This document shows positions 56,739-64,000 of a DNA stretch of 64,000 nt, one piece after another. Numbering within the stretch: position 1 is the first letter of the stretch; each line of letters begins with the position of its first letter. Origin of the DNA: an uncultured Bacteroidales bacterium (GTDB lineage: Bacteria; Bacteroidota; Bacteroidia; Bacteroidales; Muribaculaceae); NCBI GenBank assembly GCA_900544535.1, contig UQVH01000004.1, positions 1 to 64,000 of the forward strand, in the 5' to 3' direction. Both the position numbers and the translations under genes were made by a program. The notes beneath the pieces were generated by a model that saw nothing but the letters and a program-made list of their open reading frames with translations, was not told the DNA's origin and made no database searches.

Positions 56739-58358
56739 ATGAAACTTACTCTTCCTCCACGACTCTCCGGTCAGCCACTTGAGGTTGATACTTCGGAAAC
56801 CCGCCAGCTGATAATAATCGGTGCAAACGGATCGGGCAAAACCCGCTTTGCCAACCGCATGATGGCCGATCTTGGATCGGGTGTATTTAAAATGTCAGCG
56901 CTTAAGGCTCTTTACGGCAAGGATGTCGAAGATCCTGCTCCGGGTTCGATCGACTCGCTTTATCGTGAGGCGACTTCCGCAGGGTCAAATTTCATCCGCA
57001 ATGACATAAAGGGTGAGTTCGACCGGATGCTTGCCCTTATGCTCAATGAGGAGATGCTTAAACTGCTTGACTTCAAGTATCATGTCTATACGGACGATGA
57101 CGCAGTGCGACGCCGGGATGCTGCCGGAACGCATGGTGCGAAACTTCCGGCCACGCGCCTCGACCGCATGGTGCGTCTGTGGCAGCGTGTTTTTCCGGGC
57201 AATAAGGTCCTTATCGAGAGCGGCAGGATGATTTTCGGCAGCGAGAGGTCCGATGACACTTATTCGTCGGCAAAACTTTCGGCCGGAGAAAGAGCGGTGC
57301 TATATTATATAGGTGCGGCTATGTTTGCTCCGCAGGGGGCGACGGTGTTCGTCGAGTCGCCGGACATGTTTCTGCATCCGTCCTCGATACGTTCGCTGTG
57401 GGACCGTATCGAGGAAATGAGACGCGATTGCTCGTTTGTCTATATAACACATGACCTCTCTTTTGCATCGACACGCGGCGACGGCCTGACGGTCTGGGTG
57501 AAGGGGTGCGATCTGTCGCTTGACAGGTGGGACTATGATTTCATGACTTCGGCCGACGGGCTGAATGATGAGGTTTATCTCGCCATACTCGGTGCCCGCA
57601 AGCCGGTGCTTTTCATAGAGGGTGACGGTGTGAATTCTATCGATGCGAAACTTTATCCTCTTATATTCGAAGAATATACCGTCAAGTCGCTCGGCGGGTG
57701 CGACAGAGTGATCGAGTCGACAAGGACATTCAACAGCTTGCGTGCATTTCACAATCTGGACGCATTCGGCATCGTCGACCGTGACCGTCGCAACGAGGCT
57801 GAGGTCAGCTATCTCCGGGGCAAGAAGATCCTTGTGCCGGAAGTGGCTGAAATCGAGAATATATTCATGCTTGAAAAGGTGGTGAGAGCTGTCGCAAGAC
57901 ATTTCCGCCGCGATGAGGACGAGGCTTTCGCCAAAGTCAAGAAGTCGATCATGAGACTGTTCGAGACCGATCTGAGGCAACAGGCGTTGATGCACACCCG
58001 CCATCAGGTCAAGAAAACGGTCGAGCACCGCATTGACGGACGTTTTGCCAATATCGGCAAGCTCGAAGAACATATCAATGATCTCTGCCAGTCGATCAAT
58101 CCGCGCGGTATCTATGAGGAATATTGCCGCGATTTCCGGCGCTATGTGGCGCAGGGCGACTATGCGGCGGTGCTCAAAGTCTACAACCGCAAGACGATGA
58201 TTTCCGAAAGTCATGTGGCGCGAGCCTGCGGCCTGCGGCGCGATGACAAGGATACCTACATACGCGCCATCCTCTCGATCCTCAAGGAAAACCGTGATCC
58301 CGCATCGACTGTCCGCGAAGCGATCAGGGATATTTTCGGTCTTGAACGGCGCGGGTAA
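56739..58358 (+). CDS. AAA/ABC ATPase fused to DUF4435 TOPRIM domain (single-gene PARIS/OLD-like)
   Basis: A 539-residue two-domain protein. Residues 1-265 form an AAA15/ABC-type ATPase: Walker A GANGSGKT (28-35), an ABC-like signature LSAGERA (180-186), a Walker B region VFVESPD (203-209) in which the usual Asp-Glu reads Glu-Ser, and H-loop ITHD with His238. Residues about 285-500 form a DUF4435/TOPRIM domain: FIEG with Glu294, the acidic pair Asp347/Asp349 in VDRDR, and the family EIEN at 371-374. In PARIS defence the ATPase AriA and the DUF4435 nuclease AriB are normally two proteins, though fused forms are known; OLD nucleases have a similar plan. It has its own promoter and terminator and no partner gene. 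The defence role is inferred. Confidence 0.8.
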   Translation: MKLTLPPRLSGQPLEVDTSETRQLIIIGANGSGKTRFANRMMADLGSGVFKMSALKALYGKDVEDPAPGSIDSLYREATSAGSNFIRNDIKGEFDRMLALMLNEEMLKLLDFKYHVYTDDDAVRRRDAAGTHGAKLPATRLDRMVRLWQRVFPGNKVLIESGRMIFGSERSDDTYSSAKLSAGERAVLYYIGAAMFAPQGATVFVESPDMFLHPSSIRSLWDRIEEMRRDCSFVYITHDLSFASTRGDGLTVWVKGCDLSLDRWDYDFMTSADGLNDEVYLAILGARKPVLFIEGDGVNSIDAKLYPLIFEEYTVKSLGGCDRVIESTRTFNSLRAFHNLDAFGIVDRDRRNEAEVSYLRGKKILVPEVAEIENIFMLEKVVRAVARHFRRDEDEAFAKVKKSIMRLFETDLRQQALMHTRHQVKKTVEHRIDGRFANIGKLEEHINDLCQSINPRGIYEEYCRDFRRYVAQGDYAAVLKVYNRKTMISESHVARACGLRRDDKDTYIRAILSILKENRDPASTVREAIRDIFGLERRG

Positions 58359-58389
58359 GTCTCTTTCTTAACAGGGAATTTTTTAACGG

Positions 58390-58424
58390 TAACGGCCTAA
58401 ACTTATTGTAAGCTTAGGCCGTTA
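58390..58424 (+). terminator. Hairpin after the ATPase-DUF4435 gene
   Basis: An 11-bp perfect stem TAACGGCCTAA / TTAGGCCGTTA (58390-58400, 58414-58424), 31 nt after the stop. It is followed by only a weak T run. Confidence 0.65.
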
Positions 58425-58493
58425 TTCATGTATCAATCCGCTATAAGACAATGCGGTTGCGATTTTTGAATTTTAATAAAAGGATGTAATAAT

Positions 58494-59975
58494 ATGGAAC
58501 CGACGATTTACTCACGCTTCAAGGAGTTCGTCAAAAATGACCCGGATCATCCTGCTGTCATCGACGAACGTTCCTGTGTCAATTATGCAGGTCTCGACCG
58601 TTTGGTCGACAGTCTCATTTCGCGTTTTCCATCCTTTATTCCGGCTCGTGTCGGCATTGTGATGGATCATAATGTTGAAATGATCGGCTCCATCCTTGCC
58701 GTTATCAAATCCGGAGCCGCTTTCGTGGCCGTCGAGCCTGATTTTCCGCCAGAACGCCTGACCACGTTTCTCGTGGAGAACGGTGTGGACTTCGTGATCA
58801 CTCAGGCGAAATATGCCGCTCTCGTAAAGGATTTCACACGCCTGATCATCACGAATGATGTCTTCATCGACCCGGCGCTCCATCCGCTTCCCGACCGTTC
58901 GCAGGGAAACCGTCCGGCTTATATCATGTATACCTCGACTCCCGACGGTTTTCCGCTCGGCGTTGCTGTGGGCAACAGTCAGGTGCTTCATTTTGCGGAA
59001 TCGTTCCGCCGCACATATAATATAAGCGGTGACGACATTCTGCTCCAGTTCTCGGCCTGCATCATGAACATCTTTATTCAGGAAGTGTTCGGTGCGCTGC
59101 TTAACGGTGCGGCTCTCGCAATCCCGTCGGCTGCCACACGCAACAATCTTGATGCTCTGGTACGGTTTATTGATGAACAGTATGTCACGGTGATCAGCGG
59201 TTTCCCCTACCTGATGATGGAGCTTGACAATCTGGAGGCGCTTCCGATGACAGTGCGTCTGCTGATCAGTGGAGGCGACGTGCTCCATGCCGCTTCTGTG
59301 AACCATCTGCTCGAACAGGTGCCGGTTTATAATACGTATGGTCCTGTCGAGGCTACCGTCAGTGCCACGTGCTACTGCTGCGGTACTGACAGAATGCTTC
59401 CTGACGGTACTTTCCCTATCGGGAAACCCATGAACGGTACTGATGTCATGATTCTCGACGATGACCTGCGGGAGGTAGCTCCTGGGACCGAGGGCGAGAT
59501 CTGTCTTGTCGGCGACGGACTGGCCGATTATTATACGGGTGACCATCGCGGCGATCTCCGGCCGTTTGCCGTCATCAGCGACGGACGGCGTGTGTTCCGC
59601 ACCGGTGACGTGGGCCGGCAGCTTTCCGACGGCAATTTCGCTTATCTTCGCCGTAAAAACAGCGAGGTCAATATCTTGGGTAAGAAAGTCGTTACCGGAG
59701 AGGTGGAGCGCGCCATGAAGAAGAGTGACGAGGTTGAGGATTGCGTGGTTGTCCACTATGTCGATGAGCAGGGGGCGGCCTATCTGGTGGCCTACGTGGT
59801 GCCGAAGAGCCGTTCGTTCCGTCTGTCGTGGGTCAAGAACCGCATGGCCCAGTATCTTCCGGCCTACATGATCCCTGAATTCTTTGTCCTGCTTAAGGCT
59901 CTCCCGACTGACGCAGCCGGTGCCGTCAATCCTCAGGCCCTCCCAGTAGTTCTCAAAGACGGCAAGGTAGGGTGA
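58494..59975 (+). CDS. Stand-alone NRPS-type adenylation protein with degenerate catalytic motifs
   Basis: A 493-residue ANL-superfamily protein with the layout of an NRPS adenylation domain but no condensation, carrier or thioesterase domain. Well-kept motifs: A2 SGAAFVAVEPDFPPERL (73-89), A5 NTYGPVEATV (280-289), A6 GEICLVGDGLADYY (334-347), A7 FRTGD (368-372) and A8 RRKNSEVNILGKKVVTGEVE (386-405). Two key sites are lost: A3 reads YTSTPDGFPLG (146-156), without the phosphate-binding SGTTG and PKG, and A10 reads GAVNP (476-480), so the catalytic lysine is Ala477. It may be a non-adenylating binder or an altered enzyme. No carrier gene is adjacent. Confidence 0.82.
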   Translation: MEPTIYSRFKEFVKNDPDHPAVIDERSCVNYAGLDRLVDSLISRFPSFIPARVGIVMDHNVEMIGSILAVIKSGAAFVAVEPDFPPERLTTFLVENGVDFVITQAKYAALVKDFTRLIITNDVFIDPALHPLPDRSQGNRPAYIMYTSTPDGFPLGVAVGNSQVLHFAESFRRTYNISGDDILLQFSACIMNIFIQEVFGALLNGAALAIPSAATRNNLDALVRFIDEQYVTVISGFPYLMMELDNLEALPMTVRLLISGGDVLHAASVNHLLEQVPVYNTYGPVEATVSATCYCCGTDRMLPDGTFPIGKPMNGTDVMILDDDLREVAPGTEGEICLVGDGLADYYTGDHRGDLRPFAVISDGRRVFRTGDVGRQLSDGNFAYLRRKNSEVNILGKKVVTGEVERAMKKSDEVEDCVVVHYVDEQGAAYLVAYVVPKSRSFRLSWVKNRMAQYLPAYMIPEFFVLLKALPTDAAGAVNPQALPVVLKDGKVG

Positions 59976-60029
59976 TGTCCGGATGAGGTTTTTACCCCCG
60001 ATAATTTATTTGAAAGATACACTTGACAG

Positions 60030-60065
60030 ATCACCCGCGCCACTTTAATGAGCGGCACGGGTGAT
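60030..60065. terminator. Bidirectional terminator between adenylation and mscS-like genes
   Basis: The stem ATCACCCG / CGGGTGAT (60030-60037, 60058-60065), extended inward by GCC/GGC after one mismatch. It is followed by TATTTATTGTTATT on the plus strand. Confidence 0.8.
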
Positions 60066-60089
60066 TATTTATTGTTATTAAACGACTTT

Positions 60090-61436
60090 TTATTCATTGG
60101 CAGCCGATCCATGATTGGATGTGGGGGACGGCTGGGATTGTGGTGACGGCTGGGGGGATTGGCCGGTGAGGCGGACGGTGGTGACGTCAGTGCCTGACGG
60201 GTCGTTGAAGAGACGCAGACCGAACTGCTGGGTGGTGACGGCTACGTGTTCGATGACGGCGCTCTGGATTGCCTCATAGGCGGTCCATTTGGTTGTCGTG
60301 GTGAAGCAGTAGATCTGCAGTGGGATGCCTTCGCCGTTCGGGTCCATGATGCGGACAAGGATCTGGCTGTCATTACTGATGGCCGGATTGTTGATGAGCC
60401 ATTGGCACATGTAGATGCGGAAGAGGCCGAGATTGGTCGAATCGGTGCCGTTGACGACTGCGAGTCCCGGATTGTAGTCGGGATGGCCGAGCTCCTTGAT
60501 ATGGGCGAGATAGTTTTTTATGATGGGAAATTTTGAGGATACGGTTTCGATCAGTTCAGGAGAAGCTTCTACGATGGTGTCTGAGTCGATGATGACCGAG
60601 CGGGCAATACGGCGGCATCCGCTGTCGGCCATACCGCGCCAGTTCTGGAAAGATGAGGAGATGAGCGTATAGGGCGGGAGGGTGACGATGGTGTTGTCGA
60701 AGTTCTGCACCTTGACAGCCGTCAGGGACACATCAGTCACAATGCCGTTGGCGAGGGTGGATGGAACGACGATCCAGTCTCCGACACGCAGCATGTCGTT
60801 CTGCGAGAGCTGCAGACCTGCTACAAGACCGAGGATACTGTCTTTGAAAACCAGCATCAGCACAGCGGCGAAAGCTCCGAGGCCGGTCAGTAGTTTGACA
60901 GGAGACTTATCGACCACGATAGACACGCAGACAATGATGGCGATGAACCACAGGATACCGATAATGGTGTCGATGACTCCCTTGATCGGAAGATTCTTGC
61001 TGTTGCGTGTCTCGTCGAAGCGCAGCCAGATGAAAGAGGTGACGGAGCTTATGGCGAGGCAGATGACCAGAGTGGTGTAGACGAGCAGAGCGCGGAATAT
61101 GATTGTGCGGAGCAAAGAGTCCTCAGTAAACGCGAAGGGAAGCAGCGATAATATGACCAGCGGAGGAATTATGTGGCTGCAATGGATCAGAACCTTATGC
61201 TGGACAAGTTCTTTGCCGAGAGTATTGTGGCGCAGCATGACGAATTTGCGCACTCCAAGCAGGATGATTGTGCGGATGAGCCATCCGAGAAAGAGTGCGA
61301 TGCAGACGATTATTGCCGTATAGATGATTTCTTCTGCGGTATGGTCTTTTTCCAGACCGAAAAAATCGAGCAATCTGTGGATATGGACCAAGAGCCATCC
61401 GGCCACCTGGTTTGACGGAATGAGTGCGTTGATCAT
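60090..61436 (-). CDS. MscS-family mechanosensitive channel (YbdG/MscM-like)
   Basis: A 448-residue channel that opens under membrane tension to release solutes. About five helices occupy residues 10-215; the pore-lining region is LLTGLGAFAAVLMLVFKDSILGLVAG. The MscS beta domain follows with MLRVGDWIVVPSTLANGIVTDVSLTAVKVQNFDNTIVTLP cut across its strands, then a cytoplasmic alpha/beta part and a Pro/Ser/Gln-rich tail. The length and the extra C-terminal region match the YbdG group. Start at 61436 is an ATG; the upstream in-frame codon at 61445 is TTG. Confidence 0.9.
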   Translation of the reverse strand: MINALIPSNQVAGWLLVHIHRLLDFFGLEKDHTAEEIIYTAIIVCIALFLGWLIRTIILLGVRKFVMLRHNTLGKELVQHKVLIHCSHIIPPLVILSLLPFAFTEDSLLRTIIFRALLVYTTLVICLAISSVTSFIWLRFDETRNSKNLPIKGVIDTIIGILWFIAIIVCVSIVVDKSPVKLLTGLGAFAAVLMLVFKDSILGLVAGLQLSQNDMLRVGDWIVVPSTLANGIVTDVSLTAVKVQNFDNTIVTLPPYTLISSSFQNWRGMADSGCRRIARSVIIDSDTIVEASPELIETVSSKFPIIKNYLAHIKELGHPDYNPGLAVVNGTDSTNLGLFRIYMCQWLINNPAISNDSQILVRIMDPNGEGIPLQIYCFTTTTKWTAYEAIQSAVIEHVAVTTQQFGLRLFNDPSGTDVTTVRLTGQSPQPSPQSQPSPTSNHGSAANE

Positions 61437-61559
61437 ATAAAACAAATAGTTGACGTGAGGAGTGTCTCCACTTTTGATTGTTTCTCAGGATGATTCCTGA
61501 TATGATTTAAACGCTCGCGTACCGATCAAGGTTTAAAGTCAGAGCATCAGGAGGCTATT

Positions 61560-61606
61560 AAAACACCGTCCTCACGCAGGATGCAAACGCCTGCGTGGGG
61601 ACGGTG
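61560..61606 (-). terminator. Terminator of the GH3 gene
   Basis: An 18-bp stem with one G-T wobble (61563-61580 with 61589-61606; edge ACACCGTCC, inner CACGCAGG/CCTGCGTG) is followed on the minus strand by TTTTAAT. It lies 37 nt after the GH3 stop. Confidence 0.88.
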
Positions 61607-61642
61607 TGATAATTCGGTGCGAAACCGTAGCTGACGGTAGTG

Positions 61643-63856
61643 TTATTTCAGCTCGAAGGGTACTGTCGCACGGATGTCGGTTGACGACGAGCCGATATAA
61701 GCTTTGAATTTGCCGGGTTCGGCGCGCCAGCTTCCGGTCTTGTCGTCGTAGAATTTCAGATCGTCAGGCTTGACGGTGAATTTCACTGTCTTTTCTTCGC
61801 CGGGTTTGAGAGAAATCTTCTCGAAACCCTTCAGCTCTTTGAGCGGGCGCAGCACTGAGGCTGATTCGTCGCCGATGTAGAGCTGGACAACCTCTTTGCC
61901 CTCGACTTTGCCTGTGTTGGTTACCGGAATGGTAATAGTGAATTCCTCGCCGTCACCGATTGTCTTTGCCGATGCCTGTGCTTTGCCATATTTGAAATCC
62001 GTATAGCTCAGACCGTGGCCGAAGGGATAGAAGGCGGGAATTTTCTTGGTGTCATGCCAGCGGTAGCCGACGAGGATGTCTTCGAGATATTCTTCACGGA
62101 TCGAGTCGCCGGGGTAGGCGATGGCTCCGAAACTGTGTGCTCCATTGTCTTCGAGGCGTGCGGGGAAAGAGAAGGGAAGTTTGCCTGAAGGGTTGACCTT
62201 ACCGCTGATGACATTGGCGATCGAGCGGCCGGCCATCGAACCGAGATACCAGCCCTGAACGATAGCGGGAACATCTTTGGCCCAAGGCATCTCGACCGCA
62301 TTGCCTGAGAGCAGCACCACGACAATGTCGGGATTGACTGCGCTGAGTTCTCGGATGAGCTGAGGCTGGCCGAACGGCAGGGCATATTCCTCGCGGTCGC
62401 CTGCCTCACAGTCCTGAAGATGATTTTTGTTGAGGCCGCCGATAAAGATGACGACATCGGCGTCTTTAGCCATTGCCACGGCTTCGGCTCGGAGCGAATC
62501 CTGGACGGACTGCGGGATTTCCTCGACGTGGGAATACATCGGTTTGCCTGCGCGATAGCCTTGGGCATATTTCACTTTGTCGCCATAGACGGCACGGAGA
62601 CCTTCGAGCGGTGTGACATTGTCCTTGACCTTAAGCTCGCTGGAGCCTCCTCCCTTCATGAGGTCGCGTGTGGCATTGTCGCCGACAACAAGGATGGATT
62701 TTACGTCGGGGTTGAGCGGAAGCAGTCTCGGACCTTTTTTCCCGACGGGTGCGTTTTTCAGAAGCACGATGCCTTCGTTTCCGATCTCCTCGGCGACGGC
62801 GTAGTGCTCGTCAGTCGCTACGGACCCTAAGGGTTTGTTGCGTTTCATCGCTGTCAGAAAGTTGAGGCGCAGCATACGGCGCACCTTGTCGTCGATGGTT
62901 GACATCGGCACCTCGCCTTTCTTGAGCATTTCGATGTAGGGATCGGCAAGATAATAGTCGTCAGTGGTAAATTCGGATTCCGATGTCAGACCGTTGGTGT
63001 ATGAGCCCATTTCGAGGTCAAGACCGTAGAGCGCAGCCTCGCGGGTGTCGTGTGCGCCACCCCAGTCGGTGACAACCACACCTTTATAGCCCCAGTCACC
63101 TTTCAGAATCTTGTTGAGCAGCATCTCGTTGTGACAGGCGTGCTGGCCTCGGATCTTGTTATAGGCGCCCATGATGGTCCAGCTGTCGCCGTCGATCACG
63201 GCACTTTTAAAAGCGGGCAGGTAGATCTCGTGAAGCGCGCGGTCGGAAAGACTGACATCAATGTGCCCGCGCCAAAGTTCCTGATTGTTGAGCGCAAAGT
63301 GCTTGACGCTGGCGGCAACTCCGTTCTGCTGCATACCTTTTATATAAGGTACGACAAGGACAGAGGCGAGATAGGGATCTTCGCCCATATATTCGAAATT
63401 GCGTCCGTTGAGCGGAGTACGGTAAATGTTTACACCGGGGCCGAGCATCACATCTTTCTCACGGTAGAGGGCCTCTTCGCCAAGGGCGTTGCCGTAGGCG
63501 AAGGAGAGGTTCGGATTCCACGTGGCGGCAAGCGCTGTGAGAGCCGGGAATGCAGTGATCGAGTCATTGGTACGTCCGGAATATCCCCAGTCGTTCCAGT
63601 TGATTTCAGCGCGTACACCGTGGGGACCGTCACTCATCCAGAGATCGGGAATGCCGAGGCGCGGAACTCCGGGGGAGGAGAATTTGCCCTGGGCGTGGAT
63701 CATGTTGGCCTTTTCCTGAAGAGTCATGCGTGAAAGAGCGTCTTCCACACGTTCGTCCAAAGGTCTGGATTCATCTTGATAGACAGGGACAGCCGCGCCG
63801 GCATTGACAAGACCGCCGGCAATGGCGAGAGCAACTAAAGAATTTCTCAGAATCAT
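61643..63856 (-). CDS. GH3 beta-glucosidase, exported
   Basis: A 737-residue family 3 glycoside hydrolase, typically beta-glucosidase or beta-xylosidase. The signal peptide is residues 1-22. The (beta/alpha)8 domain has MSDGPHGVRAE, GRNFEYMGEDPYLAS, SVKHFALNNQE and the nucleophile aspartate in VVVTDWGGAHD. The alpha/beta sandwich carries LLKNAPVGKKG and VVVLLSGNAVEMPW. A C-terminal fibronectin-like domain (about 620-737) has VPVTNTGKVEGKEVVQLYIGD. It lies 7 nt after a likely GH2 gene, so it belongs to a glycan-use operon extending beyond the right edge. Confidence 0.94.
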   Translation of the reverse strand: MILRNSLVALAIAGGLVNAGAAVPVYQDESRPLDERVEDALSRMTLQEKANMIHAQGKFSSPGVPRLGIPDLWMSDGPHGVRAEINWNDWGYSGRTNDSITAFPALTALAATWNPNLSFAYGNALGEEALYREKDVMLGPGVNIYRTPLNGRNFEYMGEDPYLASVLVVPYIKGMQQNGVAASVKHFALNNQELWRGHIDVSLSDRALHEIYLPAFKSAVIDGDSWTIMGAYNKIRGQHACHNEMLLNKILKGDWGYKGVVVTDWGGAHDTREAALYGLDLEMGSYTNGLTSESEFTTDDYYLADPYIEMLKKGEVPMSTIDDKVRRMLRLNFLTAMKRNKPLGSVATDEHYAVAEEIGNEGIVLLKNAPVGKKGPRLLPLNPDVKSILVVGDNATRDLMKGGGSSELKVKDNVTPLEGLRAVYGDKVKYAQGYRAGKPMYSHVEEIPQSVQDSLRAEAVAMAKDADVVIFIGGLNKNHLQDCEAGDREEYALPFGQPQLIRELSAVNPDIVVVLLSGNAVEMPWAKDVPAIVQGWYLGSMAGRSIANVISGKVNPSGKLPFSFPARLEDNGAHSFGAIAYPGDSIREEYLEDILVGYRWHDTKKIPAFYPFGHGLSYTDFKYGKAQASAKTIGDGEEFTITIPVTNTGKVEGKEVVQLYIGDESASVLRPLKELKGFEKISLKPGEEKTVKFTVKPDDLKFYDDKTGSWRAEPGKFKAYIGSSSTDIRATVPFELK

Positions 63857-63863
63857 TTGTTTT

Positions 63864-64000
63864 TCAGAATGAATTTATGGTAGTGGTAAAAGGTTTCAGA
63901 CCGGGAGAGGTTGCAGTGACAGTGACAGGACCTTCGGTGCCGTCGTTCTGGACGATAAGCATTGCTTTGCCATAGAAAGCCTTGCGCTTGTCATCCTTGA
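63864..64000 (-). CDS. C-terminal end of a likely GH2 glycosidase (partial)
   Basis: Only the last 45 codons are in the window. The translated end (KAFYGKAMLIVQNDGTEGPV, then TVTATSPGLKP and the C-terminus TTINSF) looks like the closing Ig-like domain of a family 2 beta-galactosidase, where KAFNGKALVIV and TATSEGLK-type strands are common. The rest lies beyond position 64000. The stop is 7 nt before the GH3 start, so the two are co-transcribed. Family call is tentative because so little is visible. Confidence 0.6.
   Translation of the reverse strand, partial: KDDKRKAFYGKAMLIVQNDGTEGPVTVTATSPGLKPFTTTINSF

Noticed and set aside
58512..59756. Minus-strand 414-codon frame opposite the adenylation gene
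   Set aside because: It is His/Arg-rich without motifs, and the sense strand has seven recognisable adenylation motifs in order.

Overview
This window reads as chromosomal DNA of a gut-type Bacteroidales bacterium, most plausibly Muribaculaceae (inference). The grounds are about twenty promoter-like TAnnTTTG -7 boxes just upstream of genes, the almost complete lack of Shine-Dalgarno sites, lineage markers (DUF4295, DUF4492, NigD-like, DUF3244-like, GldD/GldE, TPR regulators with a C-terminal HTH, a SecDF fusion), and glycan and glycogen enzymes. I see no tRNA, rRNA, CRISPR array, insertion sequence or phage gene.

Layout. 0-5.5 kb: an FKBP, a pair of inverted palindromic repeat elements, a secreted unknown, then an AT-rich stretch (about 1.86-4.96 kb) with a membrane protein, an odd lipoprotein, a DUF3244-like protein and a TPR regulator whose base composition changes inside the gene. 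5.6-9.5 kb: a reverse operon cvpA-sufB-RsmI-like methylase-YycJ-like hydrolase, with no sufC or sufD. 9.8-16.7 kb: ompA, an SH3-like membrane protein, tsaD-cinA, then thioredoxin, a VKOR with a dead C39-like domain, and a 45-residue peptide gene followed by the third repeat copy. 16.9-21.7 kb: glycogen cluster (debranching enzyme, GT4 synthase, GH57 with a histone-like tail). 22-24.7 kb: rpmB-rpmG-DUF4295 and acpP-fabF. 25-31.4 kb: DUF3298 lipoprotein, GH31, M18 peptidase, DUF6056-like protein. 31.4-35.8 kb: DUF4492-cydA-cydB and a TlpA-like lipoprotein. 35.9-43.2 kb: secDF, gldE-gldD-phosphopantetheinyl transferase, and an orphan TPR histidine kinase. 43.4-47.9 kb: parA-parB-DUF5683-lytic transglycosylase. 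48-54.8 kb: a four-subunit 2-oxoacid:ferredoxin oxidoreductase, NigD-like lipoprotein, LolD-type ATPase, pfkA, cyclophilin and a small unknown. 55-60 kb: AraC regulator, PAP2 phosphatase, an ATPase-DUF4435 fusion resembling a one-gene PARIS defence protein, and a stand-alone adenylation protein missing catalytic lysines. 60-64 kb: MscS-type channel, GH3 beta-glucosidase and the end of a likely GH2 gene.

Most genes are housekeeping: envelope biogenesis, anaerobic 2-oxoacid metabolism, microaerobic respiration (cyd), glycogen storage and glycan use. The most unusual items are: (1) a three-copy interspersed element whose hairpins covary and whose internal spacings (24 and 12 nt) are exactly kept; (2) the ATPase-TOPRIM fusion at 56739-58358; (3) the degenerate adenylation protein beside it; (4) the thioredoxin/VKOR/small-peptide cluster. 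Function calls come from recognising motifs and family architecture by eye; no database search was run.
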